From Delphinapterus leucas (Eukaryota > Chordata > Mammalia > Artiodactyla > Monodontidae), in contig NW_022098001.1 of the NCBI RefSeq assembly GCF_002288925.2, positions 5,623,923 through 5,687,922 of the forward strand: a stretch of 64,000 nucleotides of DNA, read 5' to 3'. Below are positions 44,378-57,960 of the stretch, piece by piece. Every line of letters begins with the position of its first letter. Positions within the stretch are counted from its first letter, which is position 1. The translations under genes and the position numbers were made by a program. The notes under the pieces were generated by a model, which was not told the DNA's origin, searched no databases, and worked only from the letters and a program-made list of their open reading frames with translations.

Positions 44378-47161
44378 GAGTCCTTTAGGACAGTGATCGT
44401 GGCAAGGATGGTTTCCAAGTTTGAGAAACTTCCGGCTCCAATATTCTCTTCCACTCTTCCAGCCAGTGCTCTGGCTTTGTGATAAATTTACACAGTCTTC
44501 ATAGTAACATTCTCAAACATTTGAGAGAAAAGAAGAAACATTTCTTCTATTTATAAATGCCTTGGGATTCTAGATGAACATCACCTAGCAACTTCTCATA
44601 TCACTATGAGATCAATAGCATCACAATTTTGTGAGTGTAAACATTCTGCCCAAATACACAGCAAGGTTTAAAAATTAGATATACATTTCAGGTACCAATG
44701 CCAGTAACTATACAATAGTTATAAAAAGTGCGTTCATTTAAACTGCTTTATTCATTCATTATTAGTTTATTCATTCACTATTCATTTACTCATTACTCAT
44801 TTATTCCTTACACCACAGTGTGATGAGAATAATATTAGGTTTGCATGGAAAATAGAGGGATTCTCTTAATTACAATTAAGTCTAATTCCTACTTGTCACT
44901 GTTCCTTCTTTTTCTTTACTGGCTAAAGCTTCATGTATTCACTTCAACATACACAGCATAAAAGACTTCTGATTACCATTTAGTTTAACTGAATCATATG
45001 TTTGTTGTATATAAATGGTTATACACTGTTTAAACTGCTTGATACCATGCTGATATAAAAATAGAAAACTTAACATTTTTCACAGAAATTTGGCTTAATT
45101 GCCCGGCTGACTTTTAAATTGCAGGCACCTTAATTATTTTTCATTATATATCAAGGCATAAAATTTATAATAAAGTTATTTAAAGTTGTTAAAAATCAAA
45201 GGCAGTAAAAAAGAATGAGGATTCTCTCAAAGCATTAAAAATTGCAGGATTTTAAATAGTGTATTGCAAAAATAAAAAGCCCAGGAAAAACATTCATAGT
45301 ATACAGATCCAGGTCAAACATCACCTAGATCGGGCATAAGTGAATTGCTGACTGAAGGAAGTTCTATTCAGAGCTCAGTACCTTTGGTAAACAGTTAAGA
45401 TTGTGTGCAAAGTGGCCAACTTAGGAACCAAACTAAGCAACTCATTATCAGCTGACACCCACTTAAGGTACTCTGTGTTATAGATGCCTTTAATGTAACA
45501 GTTCATCTGTCGTGTTGATATGAAACTTCATAATAGGACACAGCAATACAGATTAAACATGTTTCCCTCCTAAAATTCAATTCAAAATGGTTCCATCTAA
45601 TATGCTTTATTTATCCTCCCACAATAAGATGAGAAGCTCAGGTCTAAGAAGACAGAGGTTTATTTCCCAGAGAAAACAGTCTCAGTAAGAGGTAAATTTG
45701 TGGTGTCATACAAAAAATCTCTAAGAAACGCAAGTAATTATAAAAAGGCAAATCAGCATGTGTTCTAGTTATGGGGATATTCTGTAATGCTTCTCCCTGA
45801 CCACTGCTTTATAACTTGGATTCTTCTGCTTGGCAACTCCTTCTGCAACTCAGCCTAACAGAGTAGTGTTTCAAATCCCAGCCTCCTTTCCCATACTTGA
45901 CACCAAACTGGGAAAAGACATTTAGGGAGGAGCCAGAAGTCTCGATTCACAGCCTAAAAAATAACTAAATATGCAACTGTATATATATATATACTTAAAC
46001 TTGGCCACACCATTCACAAAGCTTTTCCAGAAATGTTTATTTGCAGTGTAGCCAGCATTTGGACAGAGAAAAACTGTGGTGTAGAATTTCTGAGTTCCTT
46101 TATTTTCGGTTCTGTTACTTATATTTTTGTGATTATCTGGCATTTGATCTAACATCTAGAAGAAAGTCATTGCTTCACAACTCACTGGTATAAACTATTA
46201 ATTTCATTTCAAATAATAGTGAATTCCACACTATGAAGGCAGCATTTCAGGGGTTCTCTGGGTGAGGCAAAAATACAAACTTTATATCTTAATAAATCTT
46301 GTACTGCAACTGAATAAACACTGAAAGGCACTTTTCAAGGACAGTGACCTTAAAAAATGTAATTGTTACATATTTTATCACAATTCAAGGTGACTGCAAT
46401 TTTAAACCAATGTAACATTTTTGGTTCTATTTCTAATTTCATTTATTAAAATAATTCATTTTTATTCTCAACTTCAGATTATAGGCTAAGATCAGCTGAC
46501 AAAGGGTACGTTTTCTGGTTTCTACAGCCACTTAGAAGGTGCTTGTCAGAGAGCACTAGAGTTCAGGAGTCAATGAGAAGTCATAGCACAAGTGAGCAAG
46601 CCCCTTGTCAACCTTGTAAGATACAGTTGCCCCCATCCTTGCAGAACTAGAGCTCCACTCACCTCCTTACTCTTAGATCTGAGTCCCACCTCCATCCACA
46701 GTCTTATCCCAACTTTACTCTCCACCTCGTTCATTAGTACTCGGATCCTGTGATTACCCCGGATTTACCAAACCACCATGTCTCCTTTGCTTACGCCACT
46801 CTGTGGTTGAACTTTTGACCTAGATGATGGGATGGAAATGTCCCCCTATAACTGAAGTTCCTCTTTGTGTCCATACATTACAGTACTCCTTTTAATACAA
46901 GTTTTTGTGAGGAAGATCATAGTTTTTTTCCATAGTGGAGTCCATTAAGAAAAATGTAAAACAGCACTGGAGACTAAATAACTCTATGAGAATCTATTAT
47001 CAACATGTATTTCTCACTATAATGATCACAATAACTATAAGAAAAATTCTCCAAATTATATTTTCTATAATGTTCTGTGTGTGTGCCGGTTTAAAAAAAA
47101 TAATGCCAACGAAACAATTATTGACAGTTGTGTCAACAATATTATAAGAATCTCTATAAAA
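44378..47161. other. Intron-like AT-rich DNA, no gene recognised
   Basis: Contains TTCATTCATTATTAG-type low-complexity sequence near 44750-44810. No exon, RNA gene or clear interspersed repeat is assigned. Confidence 0.4.
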
Positions 47162-47381
47162 ACTTTTCCTGGGCTTCCCTGGTGGCGCAGTGGTTGAGAG
47201 TCCGCCTGCCGATGCAGGGGACACGGGTTCGTGCCCCGGTCCGGGAAGATCCCACATGCCGCAGAGCGGCTGGGCCCGTGAGCCATGGCCGCTGAGCCTG
47301 CGCGTCCGGAACCTGTGCTCCGCACCGGGAGAGGCCACAACAGTGAAAGGCCCGCGTACCGCAAAAAAAACACTTTTCCTG
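47162..47381 (+). mobile_element. CHR-type SINE, full length, with target duplication
   Basis: The body starts GGCTTCCCTGGTGGCGCAGT and ends GCGTACCGC plus A8. ACTTTTCCTG is repeated at 47162-47171 and 47372-47381. Confidence 0.92.
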
Positions 47382-48690
47382 TAAATTTCTTACTGTACGG
47401 GCCTCCATTCATTGTTTGTCTTGCATTTGTGGACCACTGCTTAGAATTTTAATGTTTCACGTTAAACAGCTATTAGAATTCATTCTTTCAGAGTCATTCT
47501 AGAGGGAGCAAGCCCTTACACACTCCTTGAGCTTACTAACATCTTCTAATACAATTGAAAATAATTTATTCCAATTTTAAGGGACAGTCCAAGAAACATA
47601 AAACAATTACTTTGGTCTACTGAAAACTCCACATACAGTTCCAAACGCTCAGCTTCTGACATTTATTTCCCGTGGTTTAGTTTTTCCCATGTTTTTAGAT
47701 ATTATGTCAGTCTAATGCATAATACTTTTGTTTCATACAATGACTTTCTCTCAAGTATTTTTTCAAAATCTCTACATTCGTGTCTAAAACATCTCTATGT
47801 AACCTGTCAGTACTATTCCCCATTTCTTATGTGCTAAAGTATAAGGAAGATAAAAGGTTACACATCCATTAGTGATAGGATCTGATGAAGCCTAGACAGT
47901 TAAACTATGGGTTTAAACCTTTTTTACATTTCTGCACATTGAAAAATTGTTCACAAAAAGTATATGTAAAGGGTCAATGAATATATTCCTATCAAAAGGT
48001 AATCTACTGAAAGTGTTTAACAAAGACCACTGATTGTTAGCCTAGTAGAACTAATTGACCATCCAAACATTTGTTATTGAACAATATTAAATAAATATTT
48101 ACTGAATACCACCATGTCCACGCACAGTGCTAAGCAGAAGAAGTAGTAAACTGTATCATTTACTAATTAACTGACCATCGATTAAATCTATTACTTTTAC
48201 TCATTTATTACTATTTCAGCTGATAAATAGAGAAAAGCTAAGGAAACAGATCATGTAATGCTAGGTAATTAAAAATAAAGAGATAATGATGCACTAGCAT
48301 GTACTTGGAACATGTGTATGCAGCGCAAAAGCATTTAAAATATGAGCACCAAAGCAAAACAAAGACAGCTTAAGTATTCCTGTTTGGATTATAATAATGC
48401 CACACTTTCAAGATCATGAGACATTAATTTTAAAAATTATAGGACTAACATTTCTAAAATACAAGTTTGGAAAAGCACAGTATTCAACAGGAAAATAGAA
48501 CTAAAGGGGAAATCTGAAGAAAAATTACTTTGGTTATTACACACACACTCAGAGAGGCATAAATTGTAGAGGCACAAAATGACTCAGAAAGAATAAACCA
48601 ACAAAAATATAATAAATTGAAAATAAATCTGCTCTTTAGAAGGTCCAAAATGACCACCATGTTGTCATGTCCAGTGGGACTTCCAAGTCC
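47382..48690. other. Intron-like DNA, no gene recognised
   Basis: Only weak L2-like text near 48090-48130 (AATATTTACTGAATACCACC). Nothing else is assigned. Confidence 0.4.
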
Positions 48691-49500
48691 TCATCTTACT
48701 GGCTCCCTGAGCAGCATTCTACAGAGTTGACCACTCTGGTCTGAAAGCATTATCTTCTCTTGACTTCCACTGGATCACATTCTTAGAGTTTTTCTCCCAT
48801 TTCTCTGGCATCTCTTCATCAACCCCTGTGGCTGACTTCATCTCTTCTATCAAATTTCTACCTTTAACACAACCTGGACCACCTTCTCTCATTATACTTT
48901 CCCCCTATATGATCAGTTCCATTTCCAGTTTTAATAACCATTTGTATTCACTCAAATTTATTATTGAGTCCAGACCTCTCATTTGAGTTTCAGAGCTGAT
49001 AACCATCTATTTGACATCACCACCAGAATATCTCACAGATCTCTCAAACTACACTCTTGATTTCTTTCCCACAGAAATCTACTTCTTTTCTTATCTTCTC
49101 TCTTAATAAATGACATCATCAGCCAAATGGTTGCTCAAACCAGAAATGTGAACAAGCTCTTTCATTCCTTATTTTCCCATACTGTATGCCTCTCTCATCC
49201 ATCATCAGGCTCTATTGATTCTGCTTCTAAAATAGATCTCGTATCTATCCATTTCTCTAACCCTATTCCAAGCCACTTCCACTCTTACCCTCAAGATATT
49301 ACTCATAAAGCAGCCAGAATTATCTTTTAAAAATATATATGGGATCATGTTACTACCCTGCTATCACTGCAATTACATAAAACACAAACACACAGCATGC
49401 CCTCCCTCTAAGATTATATTTACTTCTTCATATTAAATGGTTTTCCTTATTACCCATTAAGACTTCTGTGTGGTGTCCAGTTTCTCTTATTTACTCTAAA
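48691..49500 (+). repeat. L2 LINE remnant
   Basis: Pyrimidine-rich plus-strand text such as CTCTTGACTTCCACTGGATC, CTCTGGCATCTCTTCATCAA, AAAGCAGCCAGAATTATCTT and GATCATGTTACTACCCTGCT follows L2 order. Diverged; ends approximate. Confidence 0.6.
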
Positions 49501-49994
49501 AATCACTGAGCATCTTTCTCCATTGTGGTTTTTCTTGTTTTGCCATAGTGATAGCCACTACAGAAAGTATTCTGCAATTTTAAATAGATCCTTTCCTCCT
49601 TGCTTCTCATGTTTCAGTTTAAAGAGAGCTATGTAAAGGTTAGTCAGTTCCTACCAAACGTGTTTTTCCAGGTCTCATGAAAGGTACTGCATCTCTGGCC
49701 AGGAATTCTTCATAGCTGTATCTCAACTTGGAGATTATTTAACACAACAATCACTTGCTGCAAGAGGGCTTTAAAACTTAACACCTGCTTCCCTGAAGAA
49801 CCTGTGACTCATTTATGCAGTGAGCTGCTATTACTGATGAGAAAGTATCACATTCTTACGAAGAAAAACAGTGGTGGTAGGCTCAGAACCTCAGGACCAT
49901 GATACAGGCTGTCCAATATTGTATATTATTATTAGTTAACATTTCATAATTTAATAATATTATTATATTATTTGATCCCATCTACATAACTATT

Positions 49995-50185
49995 TGCACA
50001 GTGGTTAATGGTGTGAACTCTGGAATTAGACAGGCTTGGATATATATCCTAGCTCTTCCACTTCCTAGCTGTATGACCTTGGGCAATTACTTAAACACTC
50101 TTTGCCTCAGTTTTCTCATCTGTAAATGGGACATAATAATAGTAATGACCTTGTAGGTTGTTGTGAGAATGATCTCATTTAACAG
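49995..50185 (+). repeat. MIR SINE
   Basis: GCACAGTGGTTAATGGTGTG, CTAGCTGTATGACCTTGGGC, TTGCCTCAGTTTTCTCATCT and GTAAATGGGACATAATAATA match MIR closely. Confidence 0.85.
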
Positions 50186-50318
50186 TGAACGTGAAGCTCA
50201 GAAATTCCAAGTCATCAGCTCCATATTTCTCCTCTTCCAATTAAGACTTCTACTCTTGAAGCACTGCTACCTTCAGGCCGGTTTTAAGATTAACATGAAC
50301 TGGTGAAATGGATTCATC

Positions 50319-50565
50319 TTTCAGACATATTTTTTTTTCTTTTTTTTTTTTTTTTTTTTGCGGTTCGCGGGCCTCTCACTGTTGTGGCCTCTCCCGTTGC
50401 GGAGCACAGGCTCCGACGCGCAGGCTCAGCGGCCATGGCTCACGGGCCCAGCCGCTCCGCGGCATGTGGGATCCTCCCGGACCGGGGCACGAACCTGCAT
50501 CCCCTGCATCGCCAGGCGGACTCTCAACCACTGTGCCACCAGGGAAGCCCTTTCAGACATATTTT
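50319..50565 (-). mobile_element. CHR-type SINE, minus strand, with target duplication
   Basis: A long poly(T) start is followed by CGGTTCGCGGGCCTCTCACT; the copy ends CCACCAGGGAAGCCC. The 15-bp repeat TTTCAGACATATTTT lies at 50319-50333 and 50551-50565. Confidence 0.92.
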
Positions 50566-51750
50566 CATTTTCAAACAATATCCTTAACTAATTGGTGAAA
50601 TTTCAGGCAGTGCTAAGTGATTTTTAAAAATACCTAGGCAAATTTAGGGAAGAACTGGTACATTTTCTCACATATAAACAAGGCTCTCCTGAGATTTTTC
50701 TCTGAGCTCAGTTCTCCTGAGTACCAGCTCTGTTACAGCTTTTCTCTGTCCTTTAAAAATGAACAAAGGCCAAATAATTTCTTTTAAAAATCAGGTGTTC
50801 TAGAGGTGTTCTACAGGTGGAGGTTGAGGGGTTGGGGCCCGCTTTTCAGACAGGCATTTAAAGAATTATCTGTGCATATATTTTTAACATATTCAAATTT
50901 CATTAATACTATATAAGAAACTTAACACCAGCCTCTGTGAAACACTCATTTGAGGCAGAGGGAGAACACCACACACAAATATTACACATTAACCTAACAA
51001 CATTATGTTGGACAAGACAGGTTCTTGATTAAACCAAGCCTGACAAAGCAGCCATCTCAAGGTGATTCATTCCACTTTCAGGACATAAGTTTATCAGGTA
51101 GTTTGCATTACTTCATGACTATGATGTGAACATCACAAAGATTATTAAAGTGTCACATGCATTTACAGAAGTTCAGAATTTTCCCCTAACATTGTTATAC
51201 GTACATAAACAGGTCCACAATGTGGAATACTGTACAGTACATTTATTGTACAGTACATTTATTTATATTTTAATGTAAGTCCATATGTGAATAACTGCTC
51301 ACAGATTTTATTTTATTCAAGTGGCCAGATGGATTCAGGATAATTTTATGTCCCCAAATGATTTTGCTATGTTTTATCTAGCATTTTCATGTGGGTGGAG
51401 TGGAAGGCGGAGGGTCTTGCTGCATCGACTACTCCTGCCACATTGACTGTGGAACAACTTTGAAGACGTGGCAAGTGTCAATTTAAAATATTCAAACTAT
51501 TGGTTTTGCCTCTTCCCTTACTCAGTGAGAAGTAGCTATAGTAGCTATTCTCTACATAAATCATCAAAGCAAAAAGGCAAAGTTTGAACTGAATGCTTCA
51601 GAAGTAGTTCCTAGTGGATGAATTCTTTCAATCATTTCATTTAGTGTAATTTTTAAAATTATAGCTTCTAGTTGCATGAAAAATAACTTTTAAAACTTGT
51701 GTTGAAAATTCAATTGGTTTTATATGGTCCTAAGTTGCTCTCTTGACTTA
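50566..51750. other. Intron-like DNA, no gene recognised
   Basis: There is a small tandem echo, TACTGTACAGTACATTTAT, near 51225-51265. No exon or repeat family is assigned. Confidence 0.4.
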
Positions 51751-51921
51751 GAGCCCATCTGATCATTTATTTTATTTATTTTATTATTAATTTTTGACCA
51801 CGCCTTGTGGCATGGTATCTTAGATCCCCGACAAGGGATTGAACCCATACCCCCTGCATTGGAAGTGCAGAGTCTTAACCACTGGACTGCCAGGGAAGTG
51901 CTGAGCCCACCTGATCATTTA
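51751..51921 (-). mobile_element. Short tRNA-Glu SINE (CHR-2-like) with a 19-bp target duplication
   Basis: It runs from a T/A-rich start through GACCACGCCTTGTGGCATGG and CCCCGACAAGGGATTGAACC to GACTGCCAGGGAAGTGC. GAGCCCATCTGATCATTTA at 51751-51769 recurs at 51903-51921 with one mismatch. Confidence 0.88.
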
Positions 51922-52484
51922 AATAGGTTTCTGCATTTGGGTCATAATATATTTATGAGACATGATAACAGTTTAAGAAATTTACTATTTTAAAAAAACC
52001 CTCTCACACATCTTTTCTAGTATAATTCTTTTTTGAATATAATAATAGACATACATTACATAATGAAATTTTGTGGTATTAAAAATTGTATGTAACTTTC
52101 TATTCTCAAAATTAATTTGTTTCTGGTAAAAGAACTGGATAATTATACTGTGTGTTACTAGCACAAATTTTTTGTAGTTTCTAGGCCTGATAAATCATTT
52201 TGTATTTGGGGGATTGGGAAGAATGACAATAACTTTAAGATCTGAAAATGTCTTGAGAATGTACTGGTATAATTTCTGTCTATAAGTACAACTTTACATT
52301 AAGTCAATCAATTATACTTCTCTTCTAAATATTTGGAAAGATGCTTCCTAACCTCCTGTACTTCCAGGGTCATGGAAGTCTTAGAGACACAACCCTTTAC
52401 ATTTCATCCCATCCTTGGTCCTAGTAAATTGAAGAAAATTTATCGTGATTCATATCTCTTATATATAATGCCACTTCACAGGTG

Positions 52485-52835
52485 TTATGGCTGAATTGTG
52501 TTCTCTCAAAATTCATATGTCAAAGTCCCAACTCCTAATATGTCAGCATGTAATTGCATTTGGAGATAAGGTATTTAAAGAGGTGGTTAAGTTAAAATGA
52601 AGCTGTATGAAGCGTTCAAACCTAATCCAATGTGACTGGTGTCCTCGTAAGAAGAAATCTGGGCACACAAATTGACACCAGGGATGTGTGTGCACCAAGA
52701 AAAAACCATGTGAACAGGCAGCAAGAGGGTGCCCTCTCAAGGAGAAAGGACTTCCAGCCTCCAGAACTGCGAGAAAATAAATGTTGTTTAAGCCATGCAG
52801 TCGGTAGTATTTTATTATGGCAGCCCTAGCTGCCT
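52485..52835 (+). repeat. Old interspersed repeat with a TTTAAGCCATGCAGTC-type end (class not assigned)
   Basis: Landmarks are CTCAAAATTCATATGTCAAA, GTGTCCTCGTAAGAAGAAAT, CTTCCAGCCTCCAGAACTGC, AAATGTTGTTTAAGCC and TTTTATTATGGCAGCC. It belongs to the same family as 62620-62990, which is better preserved. The open frames here come from the repeat. Confidence 0.65.
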
Positions 52836-53188
52836 ATCCTTTGAGATAGATTAAGTCCCCTATAATCTTTCTCTTTACAGTGCTTTCAAAAGCTTTCATT
52901 TTTTTTTCTAAAAGTTTAAGAAGTTTACTTAGCATATTTAGATCTATTCTAATTTTTTTTAAACACCCTGTACAATTTTGATGTCCCAATAAACCAGGTC
53001 TTTTTGTATCATAAAAGTTTAGCTGTAAAGTGAATTTCCATAAATCAAATGGTATTTTCTAATTACTTTTGCTGTTTTAACAACTGGTGTTTCTATGCCA
53101 ATGGTGGATATTATGCTTCCAGTTTAAAAAAAGGTAAATTATTTACATAGTCTCTTAAAAAAACACTTGCCAAAAAACCCACACTTTT

Positions 53189-53383
53189 CACTACATTTTT
53201 TTTTTTTTTTGCGGTACGCAGGCCTCTCACTGTTGTGGCCTCTCCCGGATGTGCAGGCCCAGCGGCCACGGCTCACGGGCCCAGCCACTCCGCGGCATGT
53301 GGGATCCTCCCGGACCGTGGCACGAACCCGCGTCCCCTGCATCGGCAGGCAGACTCTCAACCACTGCGCCATCCACTACATTT
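53189..53383 (-). mobile_element. CHR-type SINE, minus strand, internally deleted
   Basis: Poly(T) is followed by GCGGTACGCAGGCCTCTCAC and the copy ends CACTGCGCCATC. The repeat CACTACATTTTT flanks it at about 53189-53200 and 53372-53383. About 20 bp is missing near 53247, and the last 10-15 bp of the SINE head (CAGGGAAGCCC) is also missing. Confidence 0.88.
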
Positions 53384-54296
53384 TTATATATATAAGACTA
53401 AGTTTCTTAAGTGCAGAAATTGTACTTTATTGATGATATTATTTGCATTCCCAGAGCCTACCACCATGATCGGGGCCTAGTTCATTGATTTGCTTCTAAG
53501 GACACTATTTTACCTAAATAAATTCTGATAAAGGAGCTGTTCGTTACCAACAGGCATACTCAAATTCTTATTTCATTATTCTGTTAAAGAAAAGGGTTAA
53601 AATGAAAACTGCTAATACCGGCTTCTGTGGTGAATGTGAATGAATCATCTGACTACTATTATCGTGGATGTGGCTCTTGAAATTGATTTTTCTTCATTAG
53701 CATTCCAAATCATTACTTACAATTACATTTTTTTTGATATTTAAAAGGCTCTACCAAATGCAGTTCTAACTTACCCAATTCAGCAAAGTAAATGGATGCC
53801 CTGAACACATCTTTTATTGCCTCCACTTATCAGGAAGCAAATCAAAAGTAAACATACGTTTCTTACTTTCATCATATGAAGTGTTCAGTACTAGAAGCCA
53901 AGCTAATTTTTTAAACACTGAATACATTAAAAATTAACTGTGTCATTTTCTACCTCATTAATTAAATATAATAGAAATGTAAAATCTTGTATTTCTAGTT
54001 TGTCTTAATCCAATATCATCATTTAAACCTGTGATGTTGAATTCTTTATACCCCTCAAATTGTTCATTTGCTTTCATGACCATCTCCTTCTCCTAGACAT
54101 CATTAATGACACATATCAAACTGAAGTGAGTTAAAGTTTATTTTGTGAATATTTTGAAAGTTTTGTGATAGTTCTGAAAGAATATAGAAAACTGAAGTGT
54201 TGTTACTAAACTAGTGTTGGAATGCACTGATCCACCTAGCAGTTTTAAATTCCCATAAATTTAAGTATGTATTTATGATCCTAAACCTATGTCATT
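53384..54296. other. Intron-like DNA, no gene recognised
   Basis: AT-rich with no assigned feature, apart from a possible L2 tail at 53390-53470 (AGTGCAGAAATTGTACTTTA). Confidence 0.4.
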
Positions 54297-54327
54297 CACA
54301 CACACACACACAGACACACACACACAC
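54297..54327. repeat. (CA)n microsatellite, interrupted
   Basis: A CA-dinucleotide run with one GA interruption. Confidence 0.9.
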
Positions 54328-54529
54328 GGACAAAGCAAATATATCTAATTATGTTCTTGAAATTATTTCAAAGATCAATTCTTATGCTAGGATTAAAACT
54401 TCGTTTCAGTGCACATTGGCATAGTTTTAAGATAAAAATAACTACTGATGCTGGTACCAACCCAGATTTACAAACTGATATGATAAATATTTCTTCTTTT
54501 CAGCTTCCAGTCCCCATGCCCTGGCCCCA

Positions 54530-56580
54530 GACTTCTTTATTGGTGTCTGGATTCTTTCACAACCCACTCATTGGCATTCCTGCCTCCAGTCCCTCCCTTT
54601 TAATCTATTCTGGACATTTTTGCCAGGTACATTTTCGTAGAATAGACTTATTATCAAGTCTCTTTCTAAGAAAAATAACAAACAAACCTTCAGCGAGTTG
54701 AGAGCACAAAATCTATTCCACCCATCTTGGAATTCAGGGCTTCAGACAAAAAGAACTTTCCAATGTCACTCCTACTTTTCAAACACATACAGCTTTAATC
54801 AAACTTTGCTACTCTATTCACTGCCCCCCACACACCTTTTTGCTTCACATTTCTTATTTTCTTTCATGTGAGCCCATTATTAGGGTGGGGAATTCGTCTT
54901 CTTGTCCAAAGCCTCCTGTCTGCTGTGCCAGAGCTAAGTGCAACCCTGACTCTTCCTTTATCCTGGAGCTGGAAGCTATTGGATTCCTCATACCCTCAGC
55001 CTCTAGACCCTCAGCATCACTGATAGAGCTTCTAGTCTGACTCTGAATATTGCCATTTCTAGGCAGTTTCTCTTATCACCTCGCCCCTCCCCACTTCCTT
55101 TCATCAAGTGGGTCCCAGTTTCGTCACATCTCTCTTTACAGCACACTTTAGACTGTGAGTCAGGATGCTAAGGAAGAGGGTCCTGCTCTATAGCATCTCC
55201 ATCACCATCCAGTTCAACTTTCCTTCCTCCCAATCCTAGGCTTATGAATTCAAGGTCCCAGGGGCCTTGTAAATACAGAGCCTGTTAAAGACACGAATGT
55301 GTGCTGGTCAGAATGCTCTCCTGCATCCCTGCTTATATACAGTGCCTGTCCTTCAAGATTCAGTTTCATTCCACCAGCTCTCTGAATCCCCTGGCCCATA
55401 GTGATGCCTTCCTACTCTGAAATCCCTTTATCTCGTTCGCTCTTTGGGTACTTATCATAGTCTACCTGCATTATTACTGAACTTTTCTTTTTCAACTGCC
55501 TACTGTACATCTTTAGTTGAAAGTTCTAGAGATATAAACCCCTCAAAATATCCCCAAATGCCTCATCCTCTGCCAAACTTGCTCCTAATTCTGTACTCCC
55601 TCTCTTAGCAGGTGACAGTACCATTCATTCACTCAGTCCCTCAGGCAGAAAACTGGGGTCATTTTTGACTTCTCCCTCTTCTTCACACCCCCATCCATAT
55701 CTAATCAATCATCAAGTCCTAATTCACACCTTCTAAATATCTATGAAACTGATTCTTCTTCATCCCAAGTTCAAGGCCCCACAACCTCTCACTTCTGTTA
55801 TATAAGACTCCTAATTTGTTGCTCTATCTTTAATCCAAGTACTTTTCCATCTATTTTTCATGAAGACAGATGATCTTTTTTTTTGCAGTACGCGGGCCTC
55901 TCACTGTTGTGGCCTCTCCCGTTGCGGAGCACAGGTTCTGGACGCGCAGGCTCAGCGGCCATGGCTCACGGGCCCAGCCACTCTGCAGCCTGTGGGATCT
56001 TCCCAGACCAGGGCAGGAACCCGTGGCTCCTGCATCGGCAGGAGACCTCTCAACCACTGCGCCACCAGGGAAGCCCCAGATGATCTATTTAAATAGCAAG
56101 TTAGCCCCTGTCACATTGCTTTGCTTAAAAACTTTGCAGTGGTTTTCCTTCTCTTGGCCTAAAAGTCATGCCTACTATCCTTCGTTCTCTCTTGCTTCTT
56201 CCTGCCTTTCACTCCCAGCTCTAGCAATATTGGATTGTGTGAGTTGCCATGCACCTTCCAGGCTACTACTTACCTCCCACATGTATTTGAAGGTGGGATA
56301 CCCGGAATGCCTTCCTCCCTTCTTTTCTCTTTATCTAGACATTTTCTACTTATATGTTCAGGTATCTTCCAGGGAACAAGTTCTAATCTCCTGAGGAAGT
56401 AAATGCTCCTTCTCTGAGATTCCACAGTATCTGGAGTCTGTCTCTACTACACAGTATTAAAAGCTATGTTATAATCATATTAATTAATTCATTCATTCAT
56501 TCAAGTACTTATTGAATACCTATGACAGGAAACTTTTTGTGCCATGTAAGAGACATTCAATAAATGATTTTTGCTAATGA
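54530..56580 (+). repeat. L2 LINE remnants, interrupted by a CHR SINE
   Basis: Pyrimidine-rich L2-type text occurs at 55150-55510 and again at 55600-56580, with landmarks TTGCTTAAAAACTTTGCAGT, CTCCTGAGGAAGTAAATG and a terminal ATTCATTCATTCAAG region. The SINE at 55867-56086 sits inside. The part 54530-55150 is less certain. At least two L2 copies may be present. Confidence 0.55.
55867..56086 (-). mobile_element. CHR-type SINE, minus strand, with target duplication
   Basis: It runs from TTTTTTTTGCAGTACGCGGG to CCACCAGGGAAGCCC. CAGATGATCT is repeated at 55867-55876 and 56077-56086. Confidence 0.92.
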
Positions 56581-56586
56581 ATGAGT

Positions 56587-57320
56587 GAATATGCCCGACT
56601 GAACTTTAAGAGGAACAGTGTTATATTTTATTTATTTGAATTTATTTCCATTCACCCTCATGTCCTTACTCTCTGTCTAACATAGTATTTTATATGTAGT
56701 AATAGCTCAAAACACACTTTGTTTGATTTATTTTTACATTTAGTCTTGACATTAAGATGTTTTTGAGAAAAAAATTATCATTGATTACAAAACACTATGA
56801 AGATTTAAAAAATTATATGATCATACAGTATAAATAATGCACAATAATATTTGTAAACTCTGAAATCTTAAATGCTCATAATTCTGGTAAACTATTGGTA
56901 GAGAGCTTGTTTTCTCCCAAATATGAATTTTGGAGTCACAGTATCTGAAGGTTACAGAGTAATCATATGCAACGAAGAATCAAATACAAAAGTGGAAGAT
57001 AGGAGCATCTTGGTAATATTGAAAAAAGAAAACTCTCATAATATTGATGTTTTCTATGGGAATTTATTTTAAGCAGTCTGGAAAATATTGCAGCTACTGT
57101 GAGAAAGACCATTTAAAGATCCTCACAGGGTCTAGGCACTATGCCTACACTGCCTAATGGTTAAGAGTCTAGTTTGAGGGATTCTGGATTCTTCCAGATT
57201 TTACCCCACCATGTTCATAATGAAAAAAAAAAACCTTCCAGATGATAGATTTGGAAAAATTTTCTGTAATATCTCAAACCAAAGAATGAATTAATATCAT
57301 AAACTGTTGAAAACCAAAAT
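56587..57320. other. Intron-like DNA, no gene recognised
   Basis: No exon, RNA gene or assigned repeat. Confidence 0.4.
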
Positions 57321-57960
57321 GATGAAGATAGCAGTCCCAACAAAAAAAAAATGAGCAAGTTAGAAACAGGCAATTCACGAGGGAGCAAACAAAAACATTG
57401 ATGGGTATAAAAAGATTTTCAAACTTATTAGCTATTAGAGAAAAGCAAGTTAATACAACAATGAGAAATCACTCATTGCTAATATCACTCATGCTAATTA
57501 TCCCTCATATGATCAGAAATACTTGTGTTAGATATTAAAAATTAGGAAGTAATGCCAATTGCTGGCATGGATGTTGGGATATAGAGACTCTTATGCACTG
57601 CTGTTTGGATAGTAGACTAGAGCAGGAGATCTGGTGAAAGCCTGACAGAACTTGGCCAAATTAATTAAACACACACTGAACAACTCGATAAATCTAGTTC
57701 TGGGTATATATAGATATATGTAAAAGAAATTCTCACCCAGGCTCATAAGGAGACATAAATGAGGATATTCATCTCAGTGTTATTTGTGCTGGCAGGAGTT
57801 GGAGTCTATCTGGATGTCTAGCATTGGAAGAACAGAGAGGAAAAATGTGGTAAATGCATACCATGGAGCATACTACACAGCAGTTAGAAATATAGGAATA
57901 AATGTACACACAGATGCTCTGAAAACATAATGCTCAATGAGAAAAATAAAAAGGGAATGT
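57321..57960 (+). mobile_element. Ancient L1-like ORF2/3' fragment
   Basis: The order of text follows an L1 ORF2 end: ATTAGAGAAAAGCAAGTTAA, CAATGAGAAATCACTC, CTTATGCACTGCTGTTTGGA, then GTGGTAAATGCATACCATGG and CTACACAGCAGTTAGAAAT. It is strongly diverged and has no target duplication. Confidence 0.6.
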
